Of a DNA stretch of 64,000 nucleotides, positions 21,005 through 32,759 are shown in pieces; position 1 is the first letter of the stretch, and every line of letters begins with the position of its first letter. This DNA is from Tretioscincus oriximinensis. Lineage: Eukaryota; Chordata; Lepidosauria; Squamata; Gymnophthalmidae. The DNA is taken from contig JAJVDF010000263.1 in NCBI GenBank assembly GCA_022410635.1, positions 193,997 through 257,996 of the forward strand. The letters run 5' to 3'. The notes under the pieces were generated by a model. That model did no database searches. It saw nothing but the letters and a program-made list of their open reading frames with translations, and was not told the DNA's origin. A program made the position numbers and the translations under genes.

Positions 21005-23379
21005 CTATAGCATCATATGTATCTTTAGCCTGTTTTTCTTCTATATATTCATTTCTGGCCTTTTTAAATAGACCCTTAATACAGAGGAAGGATCTGTGTA
21101 GAATACTTCTAGACTTCATAGTTCTATCCATTAGTATGGGATTACATAACCATCACCACTCCACTTGTCCATTCTGTCTGCTTGAACATAATCAAGATTA
21201 AAAGAACCATGTTCAGAAATTGACTCAAATCAATAAAATACAATAATTAACAAAAGGAAAATATAGAAAGAAATATTGCATCTCTGTGGATGGAAGAAAA
21301 TATCCATTGGAAGTTTAAGGATGAGCATCTATTTCTGAGCAGCACAGGCATCCCTGTATCTGACAGATCTGAGGGCCAGCAAGCATACACAATATGTTTT
21401 TACACTGAGAAGGAAGACAAGCTCAGAGGTTGCTAACTGCCTTTAAGCATTTCTATAACCAGTGTCTAGATACATATTACACTTGAATGTTATGAGTACT
21501 AGGAGCTTGCCTTCCTCTTAGTGTTTTGTTAGCTTACAAAATTATTGCAACTTCTCAAGTCGGGAAGGAATTTTCTTCCAGAGCAAATTGGGCAGATGTT
21601 CTAGAAGTTTTTTTCCTCTGGACATCTGCCAAGGGCCATAGGTTCATATGTTTGGAAATATTAACAATGCTCAAAACCAGCATAAAAAGGAAGTTAAATG
21701 GGGAAAAATGGAATTGAATAAAATCATGATGCTTCCTTCCTTTTTAAAAATATTAATAATAATAATAATAAACCATTGCAAAACCTGTCATTCTTTTTTT
21801 TGGTAGAAATCACTGCAAAAAAGATCTTTCTGTTATTACTTGCAGATGAGAGAGCAGACAGGAGTTAAAGTCCANTTTGTGCTGTGTCCTAGACAGAGTC
21901 CAAGTGATTTGCAGGAACAGAGGATTCACATTGCTAATGGCTTCAATATTGCCCAGTCATCACCAAATCATACTTAAATTACCAGATTAAATCACCAAGC
22001 AGGATTCTTAGTGTACATCTGGCACGAGAAACATGATATGAAGATTGCTATTCACATGTCTATTGATGCTGGGTACAAACAGGACTGTTTCCCCATCTAG
22101 TGTGCAAATGTCCACAGATATTCTAGATATTAATCAATCTGAAATAGTTTTCAGAGGCCATTCCATTCTAAAAAGTGTGGGTTCAACTTAAAGTCCCTTC
22201 TTTTAAAGGGACCCATATATTTCTTTATTTTTAAAAATTTTATTTTGGATCAGGTCTTTCTGTGATCACAACTTTTTTCTAAGCTGATCCAAGCTTTTCT
22301 GAAGTCCGTGCTCACATTAAACTGTGCTTTGATTTAATTTACCTTTAAACCAGGAGTTTTTAAATAACTCATATAGACGTATTTAGCTTTTCTCAAGCTG
22401 CAGTTCCTGGAATGCCTTCAAAAGGATTTTTTATTCACATAATACAACAACAAACACATTCTAAGAAGTATATATTGTGGAAAGTGGTGCCTGGTTCTTT
22501 TTCACTACTACTATCTGCAAAGTTCTAGTGAAGGAAATTACTTTCCAATTATTTTACGAGATATTATTATTTTATTTTAGAATTTTGTCTCTCTTTTCCT
22601 TAAGGAACAAATTATCATTTCCATATCTTCACTTTTCAGTTGGGTAAATGAATTTTCGGGAAATGAAAGAGATTACCCGAGATGGTTTAAATGTTTGCAA
22701 TATCTTCTACCCTAACTATACCAAAACCTGCAGTAAGATAAGAGAAATGTAACCCAAGCTTCATGAAATTTTTAAACATTTTCAGTTCCTGCTATTTTCC
22801 CCCCTCAAAGGAAGATCAAAATTTAGAAGTCTAGGTACTTGGCAAGTAAATAAAATAAGAGGAGTGATGCAGTCTTTGAAGTTGGAACACTTTACATTTC
22901 CATTTATATGGTCTGTCATCTTCCAGAGCTATGATAAGTAGGAGGGAGTATTTGTCTTCAGTTAGAGAGAATACTTTTTTATCCTTCTTGTTTCAGTTTT
23001 GACATTAGATTGAATATGAAAGCTAATGCAATCATGATCTCCTAAGCCTTTTACATTAAGCCAGTTAATGTCAGCAGCCATCCAGAGACACTCTTCTATT
23101 CAATTCTTATAAAGCTAAGTAGAATGTAAAACTGAATTCTGTTTACAGTAAACTTTCATTTACCACAACGGGCAGTCACTGATTAGAATAAGAACATTGA
23201 CTAAGTTCTTATCTGATAACTTGCCCATTTTGCATGTCAGTCAACTACTGCCAGGTTAGCTATTGTCCAGGTATAGTTGTTTCTCTCTCTTATTCCATTA
23301 AGGTTTTATGGCCCATAAGCAAAGGTTATGGAGGTTTTAAAACCAATTTAGTTTTATTCAGACAAAAGCACAAGGTCCA
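21005..23379. other. no recognised feature
   Basis: About 2.4 kb of AT-rich DNA. An (AAT)n run of eight units sits at 21748-21771. An 80-residue minus-strand frame (20889-21131) starts outside and ends inside the R copy and is not convincing. Nothing else is supportable. Confidence 0.45.
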
Positions 23380-23535
23380 GTTCCCACTGAGCCTTATTCT
23401 GGGTTATATCTTGAGTATGGCCATCTATATGCTAGTGTTGATTATGGCGGCCTACATTTGGGACTTGCCATAGTCTACACTAGCACATAGGTGACAGGCT
23501 CCTATTCTGATATATAGCCCAGAAAAAGCATCAGT
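23380..23535. mobile_element. MITE-G family foldback element
   Basis: Left end 'CCACTGAGCCTTATTCTGGG' and right end 'CAGAAAAAGCATCAGTGG' are complementary. An inner pair is formed by 'GCTAGTGTTGATTATGGC' and 'GCCATAGTCTACACTAGC'. Best preserved of the three copies in the window. Confidence 0.7.
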
Positions 23536-23585
23536 GGAGACAGTGCCATAAAGTAGCATTCTGGTTGGTCTAGTTAATATGAATA

Positions 23586-23712
23586 TAATTTCAGAGAAAT
23601 AGAAGTGTTAGTCTAATAGAAAGTCCAGCAAAGAGCCTAGTAGCATTTAAAGACTAACAGTAGAAAGGTAGGTGGCGTAAGCTTTTGTAGACACATGAAC
23701 CTCTTCAGTAGC
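23586..23712 (+). mobile_element. HP-SINE, single-arm copy
   Basis: 'ATTTCAGAGAAATAGAAGTG', 'TAGTCTAATAGAAAGTCCAG', 'GGTAGGTGGCGTAAGCTTTT' and 'GTAGACACATGAACCTCTTC' follow the left arm of the hairpin copies through to the natural 3' end, without an inverted second arm. Confidence 0.75.
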
Positions 23713-23714
23713 AA

Positions 23715-24215
23715 TTGATATCAGGGGGTTTTTTTGTGACGGAACGCGCCGGAACGCAATTTCGGCACCTTTTATTTAGGCGGGGGGGGAGTTAGCGGGG
23801 GGGTGGCAGCGGCGGGCCGCGGGNNNNNNNNNNNNNNNNNNNNNNNNNNNNNNNNNNNNNNNNNNNNNNNNNNNNNNNNNNNNNNNNNNNNNNNNNNNNN
23901 NNNNNNNNNNNNNNNNNNNNNNNNNNNNNNNNNNNNNNNNNNNNNNNNNNNNNNNNNNNNNNNNNNNNNNNNNNNNNNNNNNNNNNNNNNNNNNNNNNNN
24001 NNNNNNNNNNNNNNNNNNNNNNNNNNNNNNNNNNNNNNNNNNNNNNNNNNNNNNNNNNNNNNNCCACCGCCTAAATAAAAGGTGCTGGTACTGCTGCGTT
24101 AGCCGCCGGCGAGGGGGGCATGGCATTAGCGGAGGCCACCGCCGCTGCCCCCCCGCCCCCCGCCCCCGCCGGTGTTAGTACCGGCACCTTTTATTCTGGA
24201 AAAAAAGCACTGATG
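23715..24215. mobile_element. GC-rich palindromic element interrupted by a gap
   Basis: Flanks of the gap are complementary: 'CACCTTTTATTTAGGCGG' on the left and 'CCGCCTAAATAAAAGGTG' on the right. 'CGGCACCTTTTATTCTGG' follows at about 24182, ending in 'AAAAAAAGCACTG'. GC content is extreme for this window. Probably a foldback DNA element; the class cannot be read because the centre is missing. Confidence 0.5.
23824..24063. other. assembly gap (240 N)
   Basis: A run of N placed inside a GC-rich palindrome, the kind of sequence that short-read assembly fails to cross. Confidence 0.99.
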
Positions 24216-24390
24216 GATATACTAATTGTTTTGGATGCCTTATTAATTTTTTAAAAAAATGTTGAACTTTCCCATTTGTACAAAAGGTCTATGAAACCTG
24301 TGGTAAGAAGAAAAAAAATGTGTTTTAGAAAACTGTTCTGTGTCATCTCTCTCTCTTCCTATCTTTTTCTCTCGCTTTGTCTTTTTCTTT

Positions 24391-24613
24391 CCCCTGCTTC
24401 AAAAAAATGTATACACACACTGACTCATACTCAGAATTGTATTGATGCTGCAGGTCACCAATTTGAACAGTATTAACATTTGTTATTTACGTTTTATTTA
24501 CATTGACTTTAAGCTTTCTAATTTCCTGAAATTTAACTTTGTAGAACAGTAGAACAGTAAATAAATTTTCTATGGACGTTCACAGTGTGTATACATTTTT
24601 TTGAAGCACCCTG
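24391..24613. mobile_element. mariner-type MITE, second copy
   Basis: Shares body ('TTTACGTTTTATTTACATTG', 'TTTCCTGAAATTTAACTTTG') and right terminus (GAAGCACCCTG then TA) with the copy at 3277-3485. The left end 'CCTGCTTCAAAAAAATGTAT' is eroded and a short stretch after it is replaced, so the left TA is not visible. Confidence 0.8.
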
Positions 24614-24614
24614 T

Positions 24615-25127
24615 ATATATCATCTCCTCCTGATCCATTCCTTCACACTTTTATTTCTTTGTCTGCCTTCTTTCCTTCCTTTAAAAGAGAAAGGGGGGAG
24701 AGAGAAGGAAGGGAAGACAAAGGGAAGAAAAGAGAAGAAACCACTAGAAAGAGCCACTGCCAGTCAGGAGTCTCCAGGGAAAAGAGCAGACAGTTCTTGG
24801 CTGGGAATTACTGGGCACTCCTTAGGCCTGAATATCCTATTGCAACCCTATCCGTCTATAAAATCACAATCGTATCAATAAAAGCATGTTGCTATATGAA
24901 ATTGGTTAGTAAATCTCAATTTCAGAAGAAAAAGAAAACATATATGTAATACCTGCAGTACATGTTTGCATGCACACATAAAGATCCATTTATAAAAGTA
25001 ATTTTTAATGCAAAAAAGAAAAATGCAAAATAAAAAGGCAACTTTTCTTCAATGCAAAAGTACTGTCAGATTATCTGGCTTTTGAGTTATCTCAGATATT
25101 GTTTTAATATGTCAATTTTCTGCTTTT
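24615..25127. other. no recognised feature
   Basis: Contains a purine-rich stretch (24685-24745) that produces artificial Lys/Glu/Arg-rich frames; no gene or repeat recognised. Confidence 0.4.
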
Positions 25128-25335
25128 ATTGTTGGCCACCTAAGATTTTTGGGTATAGGGAGGGATATAAATAAATCTTCCACAATAGGGGATCTAATCT
25201 GAAAAAGGGGCTTGTCAGTTGCATTGTAAACCATGTAAATCCCTAGGTGAGGCCAACTTCTGTCCGGAATTGTTGGCCGGACACATATTACGCCGGTCTT
25301 GAAAGAGCTGCACTGGCTGCCATGTGCTTTAAAAC
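25128..25335 (+). mobile_element. L2-like LINE remnants
   Basis: Two pieces. 25128-25186 is a 3' tail ('GGGTATAGGGAGGGATATAA' then ATAAAT). 25268-25325 reads as the C-terminal L2 motif 'HITPVLKELHWLP' ('CATATTACGCCGGTCTTGAA'), where intact elements have the same residues followed by 'VRARI..'. The order is tail then coding, so these are two insertions or a rearranged one. Confidence 0.6.
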
Positions 25336-25339
25336 CATC

Positions 25340-26226
25340 TTCATTGATTGACAACCAAAAGGGGGAATATTTTTTTGTTTCTTTAGTCCAGTTCTTCAGA
25401 CTGAAGACAGTTCAAAATCACATGTGTGAGCAGGGCATAAATCTCTAATGTTTGTGTCTCTCTGTCACATAAAAATGTGTCCTTCCATTTTGTAAAAGTG
25501 TCTGGGAAGTCATAACTTCCCATCACAGCAACTGTGCTCTCTGCTCTTTCTTTACAGTGAATCACAAGACTGCATTCACAGGCAAGATACCGCAAATCAT
25601 ACCGTTTGCCCTTTAAAAGGCACTTTGCAGCTCATTATGACATTATGCCTTTAACATTTTCTACTTCACCTTTTCCAAGAGCTTAAGCCTGATGTACAGT
25701 AGTGATACTAATGAACTGCTTGCTCCGGCGTCTTTGCTGTTCACTGCTTGGACACCTAGGTTGCCCAATTCCTTTAAAAAATCCTGACAGGTTATTAGAA
25801 GAGACTTTTTAAAAATTTGAGCTTTGGCTCAGTAGGCAATTTTCTTGATATGAAAAGAACTAATATGAATAAAAATATATGCACTTAAATGTGCAGAATC
25901 ATAAAATTTGTCAATGAGGCCATGTGTTACTTCAGGCTTACATAAAAGGAAAACCATATGCTAAAGGAACCCAGATTCATTATTTCAGCTGAACTTGCAA
26001 TAATTTCCCCTCCTCACTATTTTTTACAAAGGGGAAAGGCCTCCATACTGCAAAAATGTTTCTGAATCATACTTAGGAGATAAAGTAAACCTGAGTCTGG
26101 TATCACAAACAGTAGTGTTGATTCAAAGATTAATGCTTTGAGTAATAATCATTGACATCAGAACAATTTCCTTCACTAAATTCTGTTATTAACCAGATTT
26201 TGAAGAAAATGAGCTAATAAATTACA
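25340..26226. other. no recognised feature
   Basis: AT-rich DNA. No supported repeat or coding sequence. Confidence 0.4.
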
Positions 26227-26227
26227 G

Positions 26228-26330
26228 TATCTAGCAAGGATCGTATAACATCTTAGAGACTAACAAGAAAATAGTAGGCAGCGTAAGCTTTCACAGACAA
26301 GTCTACTTCTTCAGGTGTGTTATGCTTTAG
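26228..26330 (+). mobile_element. HP-SINE, 5'-truncated fragment
   Basis: 'TTAGAGACTAACAAGAAAAT', 'AGGCAGCGTAAGCTTTCACA' and 'GACAAGTCTACTTCTTCAGG' match the 3' two-thirds of the single-arm HP-SINE. Confidence 0.65.
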
Positions 26331-26556
26331 GCTGAGATAAGGGAAATAATCCTTTACCCAACAATTAAGAGAAATTCCAGGGTGGTAGTACTAGAATGGC
26401 CTAATATTACATTCCCCTCCCCTGAGTCTTTTATTCTCATTCTTTGCATCATCACCGCACCATGTAGACAAAATCATGGGAGCTTCTGAGAACTCCAGCT
26501 TGCGACACATTCTGTTCAGCAAGGCAGGGTGTGGAAAAGCTGTTTTCCCTGCTGAA

Positions 26557-26807
26557 TTGAGAGAGCCAATTTGGTGTAGTGGTTAGAGTGTTGGATTCTT
26601 ATCTGGTAGTCTCCTGTTTCGATTCCACCCTCCTCCATGAAAGCCAGATGGGTGACCTTGGGCCAGTCACAGACACCTCATGAAGTAGGTGGGGCTGAGA
26701 GAGTTCTGAAGAAGAAGAAGAAGAAGAAGAAGAAGAAGAAGAAGAAGAAGAAGAAGAAGAAGAAGAAGAAGAAGAAGAAGAAGAAGAAGAAGAAGAAGAA
26801 GAAGAAG

Positions 26808-26839
<32 letters not shown>

Positions 26840-27262
26840 GCAGAAGAAGAAGAAGAAGAAGAAGAGGGTTCTTACATCCTGCTTTTCTCACCTTTCAAAG
26901 GGACTCAAAGCACCTTACAAGGGTATTTTGCCCGAAAGCTTATATTCAATCTTCCTCACCATTCTGTGGTGGTTCCCATGTATCTACTTGCAATCAGTTG
27001 CAATTTCTTGCAATTCATGCTTTCGAATAGCTGGGTTGGCTAGAGCTACAGGCTAGTGGAAGATGCTCACACCTCCCCACGTCTGACACAGGGGTTCGAA
27101 GCCTGATCTCCCAGCTGAGAGACAGAACCCTCTCAGCCCCACCTACTTCATGGGGTATCTGTTGTGGAGAAAGCAAAAAAATGTACGTTCCGCCCCTTGG
27201 TTGGCTGCCCTGAGATCTTTGGGTATAGGGCGGGATATAAGTACAAATAGATAAATAATAAA
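26557..27262. mobile_element. composite of two tRNA-derived SINEs
   Basis: 26557-26670 is the head of one SINE in plus orientation: A box 'TGGTGTAGTGG', B box 'GTTTCGATTCC', body 'GTGACCTTGGGCCAGTCAC'. Its missing continuation ('CTCTCAGCCCCACCTACTTC') reappears in plus orientation at 27123-27167 and ends in an L2-type tail at 27196-27262. Between lie an inverted copy of that same continuation (26671-26708), a GAA tract (26708-26866) and a second SINE of the 18.2-kb type on the minus strand (26867-27122). Confidence 0.75.
26708..26866. repeat. (GAA)n microsatellite, about 159 bp
   Basis: About 50 GAA triplets with one interruption ('GTAGCA') near 26837. In the minus sense it is the (TTC)n tail of the SINE at 26867-27122, expanded. 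Long enough to form a purine-strand triplex in principle. Confidence 0.95.
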
Positions 27263-27264
27263 TA

Positions 27265-28812
27265 AATTGTGACAAACCTCAAAAAAATTAAAAAAGATGC
27301 TGTCTCTCCTTTGTCTTCACCCACCTGGTAACAATGACAGTAGAGAAACATGGCTTCATAGGAACTATAGATTCCCAGGATTTCACAGAATTGTTGACAG
27401 AACCCATGAGGAATAAGAGTTTCCTTGTTGTGTGTGGCAAAAGTGAGATTTGTAGAGATGTACACTGATAGCGCTATATAAATGAAATGCAATAAAATGT
27501 TGCTACCTAGGATAATGCAGCTTAAGTGGGAAACACACAGGGGAGAGAGTGTTCCTATTCCTGCCACCATTAAAACCAAAACTAAAGCTTTAAAAATGCT
27601 GTCCAGTGATAAGTGCATGTGGGAAGTTCCCAGTTTATGCCCTTTCCAATCCTGTGCTTGGGATAAAAGGACCATTCACTTTTCCGCCTCTGAGTCCAAT
27701 GGAAACATCCATAAATGTTTGAGTAGCAGGTTAATTATAGGATTTTTCCACTGCCACTGAAAATTTTTTTCAATTATATATTTTATAAAGGAAGATATTT
27801 TATTGATATTTTCCTAATAAAAATTGTTTGCCTTTCCTCTTTGTTTCTCTTTGTTTTGGAATTCATATCATCTTATTTGTTTTATTTCATTTCAATTTAG
27901 CCATTGGCCATCATAGATTACAAAGTTAAAAGCAACAACGTACAAAATTAAAAACTACAATAGCTTATAAAAGGGACTTTATTGACAGACAAAACAAAAA
28001 CAAAACAGCATTCATAAAACCAAGTACATTTGGGTTGTTGCTGCAAGCAAAGCAGCTCATCAGGACATTTTGGAGTCATGATCTGATAGAAGATATTTTA
28101 TATTTTTGTCACTTGAAGGAAATTTTAAGAGCTCCTATTCCTTTCTGAAATATTTTCCCATAGCAGAAGCATAAAAAAGCAATGCAAATAATGTGTACTA
28201 TAGAGCATTAACATATACTTTGTATAATTAAAATATTTGGGTATTTGCCAAATAATATTGTTCATTAAAAAATAAGCTCAAGGACATATATTCACTAACT
28301 TATCATCATAAAATGAAGTTTCAAAAACTATGTACTAAATAAATACAGTGAATGCACCTTTGAGCCTTGCATTGAGACAGTCCTTCCATATTTAGTTGCT
28401 ACTATCAGTGAGCCCTTGGAGACAATGCTGAAGCTGTGAATGGCAAGAACTTTAGTTGTTTGGATGTGGACCCAATTCTAGCTTTGCCACCTGGATCACT
28501 GCTGAAAAGAATTTTTCATGTATGCCACATGTTCATATACCTCTGTGGTTTACCATGTGGTTACTGTTCACTATGCAGTTAGAAAATATCTGCAATATCC
28601 TATTGCAGATCTCTTCCAGATGCATGGCAAAGCCTAGCAAAAACTCCATCAGTGCATGGGCCTGAAGAGAGAAGATGGTGAAACATCACACTAAGGAAAA
28701 TGTAAGAAATGGTCATATGGTTACACATCCATAGACTCCTAAATTGGAAGCTATGAAAGCAAGATCTAGCTATATTAAAAAAAACACAGTATATATAAAT
28801 TTATTATATTAT
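27265..28812. other. no recognised feature
   Basis: A 175-residue minus-strand frame (27148-27675) is hydrophobic, but its C-terminal third is translated SINE and the remainder matches no family I know. The rest is AT-rich. Confidence 0.4.
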
Positions 28813-28813
28813 A

Positions 28814-28887
28814 TATTGTTCAAAACAATTAAGGGAACACTTTAACATAATAGTGTAATACTAAGTGTTCCCTTGTTTTAAGCAGTA
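28814..28887. mobile_element. tiny Tc1-like MITE
   Basis: About 74 bp: ends 'TATTGTTCAAAACAATTAAG' and, inverted, 'CTTGTTTTAAGCAGTA', with 'GGGAACACT' pairing 'AGTGTTCCC'. The end resembles vertebrate Tc1 termini that read CTGCTCAAAAAAATTAA-GGGAACAC. It lies in a TA-rich setting compatible with TA duplication. Little more than two terminal repeats back to back. Confidence 0.7.
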
Positions 28888-28889
28888 TA

Positions 28890-29038
28890 TTACCATTATG
28901 TAATATTATACGTAATGTATATATAATATACATACATTTAAAAATGCACCAATCTAATCAGATTCAAAGGGTAATGCTGTGGTTGAAAACATATGAAATA
29001 GGATAGCCCTAACAAATAATCCAGTGCCCCTATATTAA
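28890..29038. other. no recognised feature
   Basis: Short AT-rich spacer. Confidence 0.3.
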
Positions 29039-29039
29039 G

Positions 29040-29515
29040 TGTCGTGAGTCACAACCCAAGGCATCTGTACTCCTTCTCTGCTGCTTACACAAACCCTGCA
29101 GAGATAGGAGCTTGGCATGGGGGAGCAGATGGAATCCGTGACCACACCCTAATTACCTTCTTTGTGGGCTGAACAGAAGCTCACAAANAGAAGGTAAACA
29201 AAAGTACACACAAAATAAGCTGGTTAAGCTAACAATGCCAAGAATGTGAGAAGAGCCGAAGTCATACACAAACCAAGGTCAAAACAAGCAGGGAATTTGT
29301 CAAGGAAGCTAGATACACTCACACACTGAATACACAATTTGTCTCCAGCAACTTGCTGGCAGCATAGGATGGTTTATATAGCATTCCTCCTAGATTAGCT
29401 GAGTATGGCAAAGCTACACCTGCTGTTTCTTGCCTGTTAGCAAATCCTTAACCTTTTCCAGCCTGAGACTTCTCTGTGCTCAATCCTCAGAGCTTGAATC
29501 CTGCTCCACATCAGG
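29040..29515 (-). mobile_element. possible solo LTR
   Basis: The minus strand starts TGATGTGGAG, has a TATA-like 'GCTATATAAACC' (complement of 29376-29387), then 'CCCTGCTTGTTTTGACCTTG', a layout reminiscent of Gypsy-type LTRs. It ends near 'GGTTGTGACTCA'. I could not find a matching short target duplication or a second LTR or internal region, so this is a suggestion only. Confidence 0.35.
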
Positions 29516-29519
29516 CATT

Positions 29520-31208
29520 AGCATGACATTAGGGAAGTACCATGTAGCAAGTCTGAAACATAGCCCAATGTTATAATCCAGTCTCTGTTGGTGCAGCATT
29601 TTTAAGGAGAAATGCAGGGTGTGTTTAAGGTGATTAATTGTTCTCTTGGCCTTGGTAGAGAAAAAAAGCTATGCTTAGGGCTGGATTGCAGTAGCTGATG
29701 TAAGAACATAAATGGATATATTTTTGTCAAAAGCAAAAATGCTTTTTGTTACTGAAATAGAAAAAACATGGATGAATGGTCAAAAGCGTTGTGATAATGT
29801 AGTAATTCTTACAAGGTTAGTACATTTGTTAGTTCTATCAATAGCCAGCATGCATATTCGTTTGTGACCTTGCTGGTTCATCTTTCTTTCACAAGCCTTA
29901 CTTACAATTTCATCAGTCTATGTAATGGTTGACATAGATCAACATATAATTAAACATTCAGAAATGTTCTATACCTACTAACCCATTCCCCCTCTACACA
30001 TCTATTAGATGCACAGGACTTTTTGTTTCTCAGGATATCAATATTTATAAAAGGAGAAATAAACATGCATCTTAAACAAAGTACAGCAAATTTTCAAGTA
30101 GTTTGTCTATAAACTTTATTATTAATGTGCATAAATTCAGTATTTAAAATGTCATTTTAATCGTGTGAACAGAATGCATATCCCTTTAAGTAGTTTCCCT
30201 GGGGAAAAATATTTATTTAAACAAACAAACAAAATGAGTAAAATTAGTAGGTATTTAATGAGGCTTCACAATTAAGCCATATATGTAATACGCCATCTCA
30301 TGAAGGTTTAGGACAGGCCTCCCTTTCCAGGTAGTCTTTGCATTCATTCACTTTTGATTTAAAACTATGAATGAATGTACAATTCCCCACTGAACAGACT
30401 GCATTATTTAACAAACAATCAAGGGGAAGAAAATCTATTGGTATTTTTCCGGATGATCCTTTTAATTAATCTCTAGTGGATTTGGTTATTGTTTTGGTCC
30501 TAAAAATTAAAAGAGCTGCAAATGAAATGAAAGGGCTTCATCTTTTCATCTCTTTTACATAAGAGCACACATTGATTCTCACTGTTGTTCCTGGGTCACA
30601 AGTGAGCTCACTGATGCAAATTTAACAAGCAACTAGTATACTGCATAAAGTTGATTTACCCCCAACATGGCTTTTCAGTAAACAAAGGCAGTTTTCAGTA
30701 GTGACAGGCGCACAAGAGTGAAATATCAAAGCCATGTTGTCCAAGATGAAATCATGGAAGCTGATTGCTGTCCTACAGCTGCCACAAAAAAAGAAAGGAA
30801 ACAGTACACTGAGATGAAAATTTAATATAAAGGACATCTAAAAGACTTTTAAAGTTGAAATTTCCTCTTTGTCAACATCCATTAATGCTACAGTTCTCTG
30901 TCCTGAGTTTGTTTTTTTCTTTTTAATATGTCAACCCTAGTCTTGTATCTTCCATGCAGCACAACCCTAGCAGTTAGAGCAGGTAATTTGTCATTTCCCA
31001 TCAAGACATCACTGTCTAGTCTACTATCACCGGATATTTCATTTGAACATAATAAAATGTAAAAAATGACATAATCAGCCATTTAAGATTTAAGGATGAT
31101 TTTTAACATACTTAATAACTGCCCCATCAATATTGTTGACAATATGCCATAATCTTAGCCCGATTGCTTATCCATTTATCTTTCTTTGATCTGTGTCCCC
31201 TCTATTTC
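29520..31208. other. no recognised feature
   Basis: AT-rich. 30110-30620 is free of obvious repeats and has several TAAT cores; nothing else supportable. Confidence 0.35.
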
Positions 31209-31211
31209 TTA

Positions 31212-31505
31212 AGGACTGAGTTTTTATACCTCGCTTTTCTCACCCAAAGGGACTCAAAGTGGCTTACAAGGGTATTTTTCACCTGAAGGCTTACATTCTA
31301 TCTTCCGCACCAGGCTGTTTATCTAGTTGCAGTCTGTTGCAATTCCTTGCAATTCTTGCTTTTGAATCGCTGGGTAGGCTAAAGCTACAGGCTAGTGAAA
31401 GGTGCTCACCCCCCCACCCCCCCACGCCTGACACAGGACCTCAAAACCCGATCTCCCAGATGAGAGACTGTCTCCTTAGCGACTGAGCCATTCATGCCTG
31501 CCAAG
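31212..31505 (-). mobile_element. tRNA-derived SINE, Sauria-like
   Basis: On the minus strand: A box 'TGGCTCAGTCG', B box 'GGTTTTGAGGTCC', then the body shared with 18225-18541 and the tail 'GGTGAGAAAAGCGAGGTATA'. A C-run near 31409-31422 is expanded. Confidence 0.85.
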
Positions 31506-32694
31506 TAGTCTGGTCAACCAGACTGGTCAACCAGATAAAGCTGCCAACTTGTTAGTCCCCCTTTTATACATTGGTAACGTTAGGATGAAAGGATAGTTGA
31601 AACCTACAATGTGATATCACAGCTGCCAATTTTTCTACTGGTGTTGACCCTTGAATCAAGTTCATCCTAAGAATTTAGGACATCAAATGTATGAAAATGA
31701 TGATGACACAGCCTTCATCCTTTAGAAGTTTAAGATCACACATTTTCTCAACATCTCCCTTATCTGTGAGCTGCTGCTACTGTGGCTAATATACCATCAG
31801 GCTTCTAGTGTGGGAGCAACTATGATATTATGCCTTATGCCTTGGAATCGACAGTCTTGGAAAAGAAGTAGATTTGCATATAGTATCCTCAGTCTACTTA
31901 CAGCATTTAATGCATTTATTTTTATAGCAATAGCGGAATCATGTGCATCATTGAGGATAGCCTTAGGCATTTCTTTAGGGAAAAATTAATAATCTTGGAA
32001 TTCTTGCAAATGCCAGAAATGTATTTGTTATGAGGATTGTTTATAAGACTCATAGTGAGTATGAACTTGGAGTTGCAAATAAACTTTGATCAATAGTGAT
32101 TGCGAGCTACTGAAACAGGTAAGTATGCAAAAATAATGCATGAACCTTCTCTCTGTTCATTGAAAAGTGCAAAGAGAAATTAAGTTGGCTTCCTTAATTC
32201 AACTTTAACCTCATTTGCTATGGCAGTTAATTTCTGATGAGGGTTATGTTAATTTTTACTGCATTGCTAATGAGGAGAAATATTTGGCAGATTAACATCA
32301 TTTAGCTTTATTTTCTCAAGGGAGGAAGTGAAAAGGGAAGGGGGTAGTGTGTACTTGTATGACAGTGACTACATGAATGTGTGTTTGTGCAATTGCCAAA
32401 AATATTTGAGCTTCAGGCTGGGAGTGAGCCGAACTGTACAGAAACGAGAAACATTATAACCAGATTAACAGAAAAGCATGAAAAGTTCAGAAGCCTTCTG
32501 CTACTCCTCTGTGAGAATCCATCCTTTATTTACTGCTGACAGTCCATCTGTTAGCTCCTAAGCAATACAGTGGAAGAGAATACACCTGTCAACACGTCTG
32601 TGGTGTAGAGATGGAGCAGATGTTGGAATCTGCACCATTGACATTCAAATTTATCATGTCTGGCATAAAACTGCTAATAAAGGAGAAATAGTGG
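31506..32694. other. no recognised repeat; possible conserved non-coding stretch
   Basis: A 13-bp unit CTGGTCAACCAGA is duplicated in tandem at about 31510-31536. 32150-32325 is repeat-free with clustered homeodomain-type cores ('TTAATTTCTGATGAGGG', 'GCATTGCTAATGAGGAG', 'GATTAACATCATTTAGC'), the texture of a developmental enhancer, untested. Confidence 0.2.
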
Positions 32695-32695
32695 C

Positions 32696-32757
32696 TTTCT
32701 TTCTTTCTTTCTTTCTTTCTTTTTCTCTTTCTTTCTTTCTCTTTTTCTTTCATATCC
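32696..32757. repeat. (TTTC)n microsatellite
   Basis: About 14 CTTT units with minor interruptions; pyrimidine-only strand. Confidence 0.95.
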
Positions 32758-32759
32758 TC

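Noticed and set aside
23776..24126. Frames consisting mostly of X
   Set aside because: They cross the assembly gap.
26637..26891. Poly-Lys and poly-Leu frames
   Set aside because: Translations of the GAA/TTC tract.
27148..27675. A 175-residue hydrophobic minus-strand frame
   Set aside because: The C-terminal part is translated SINE and L2 tail; the rest has no recognisable family and no start context, so chance is the simplest reading.
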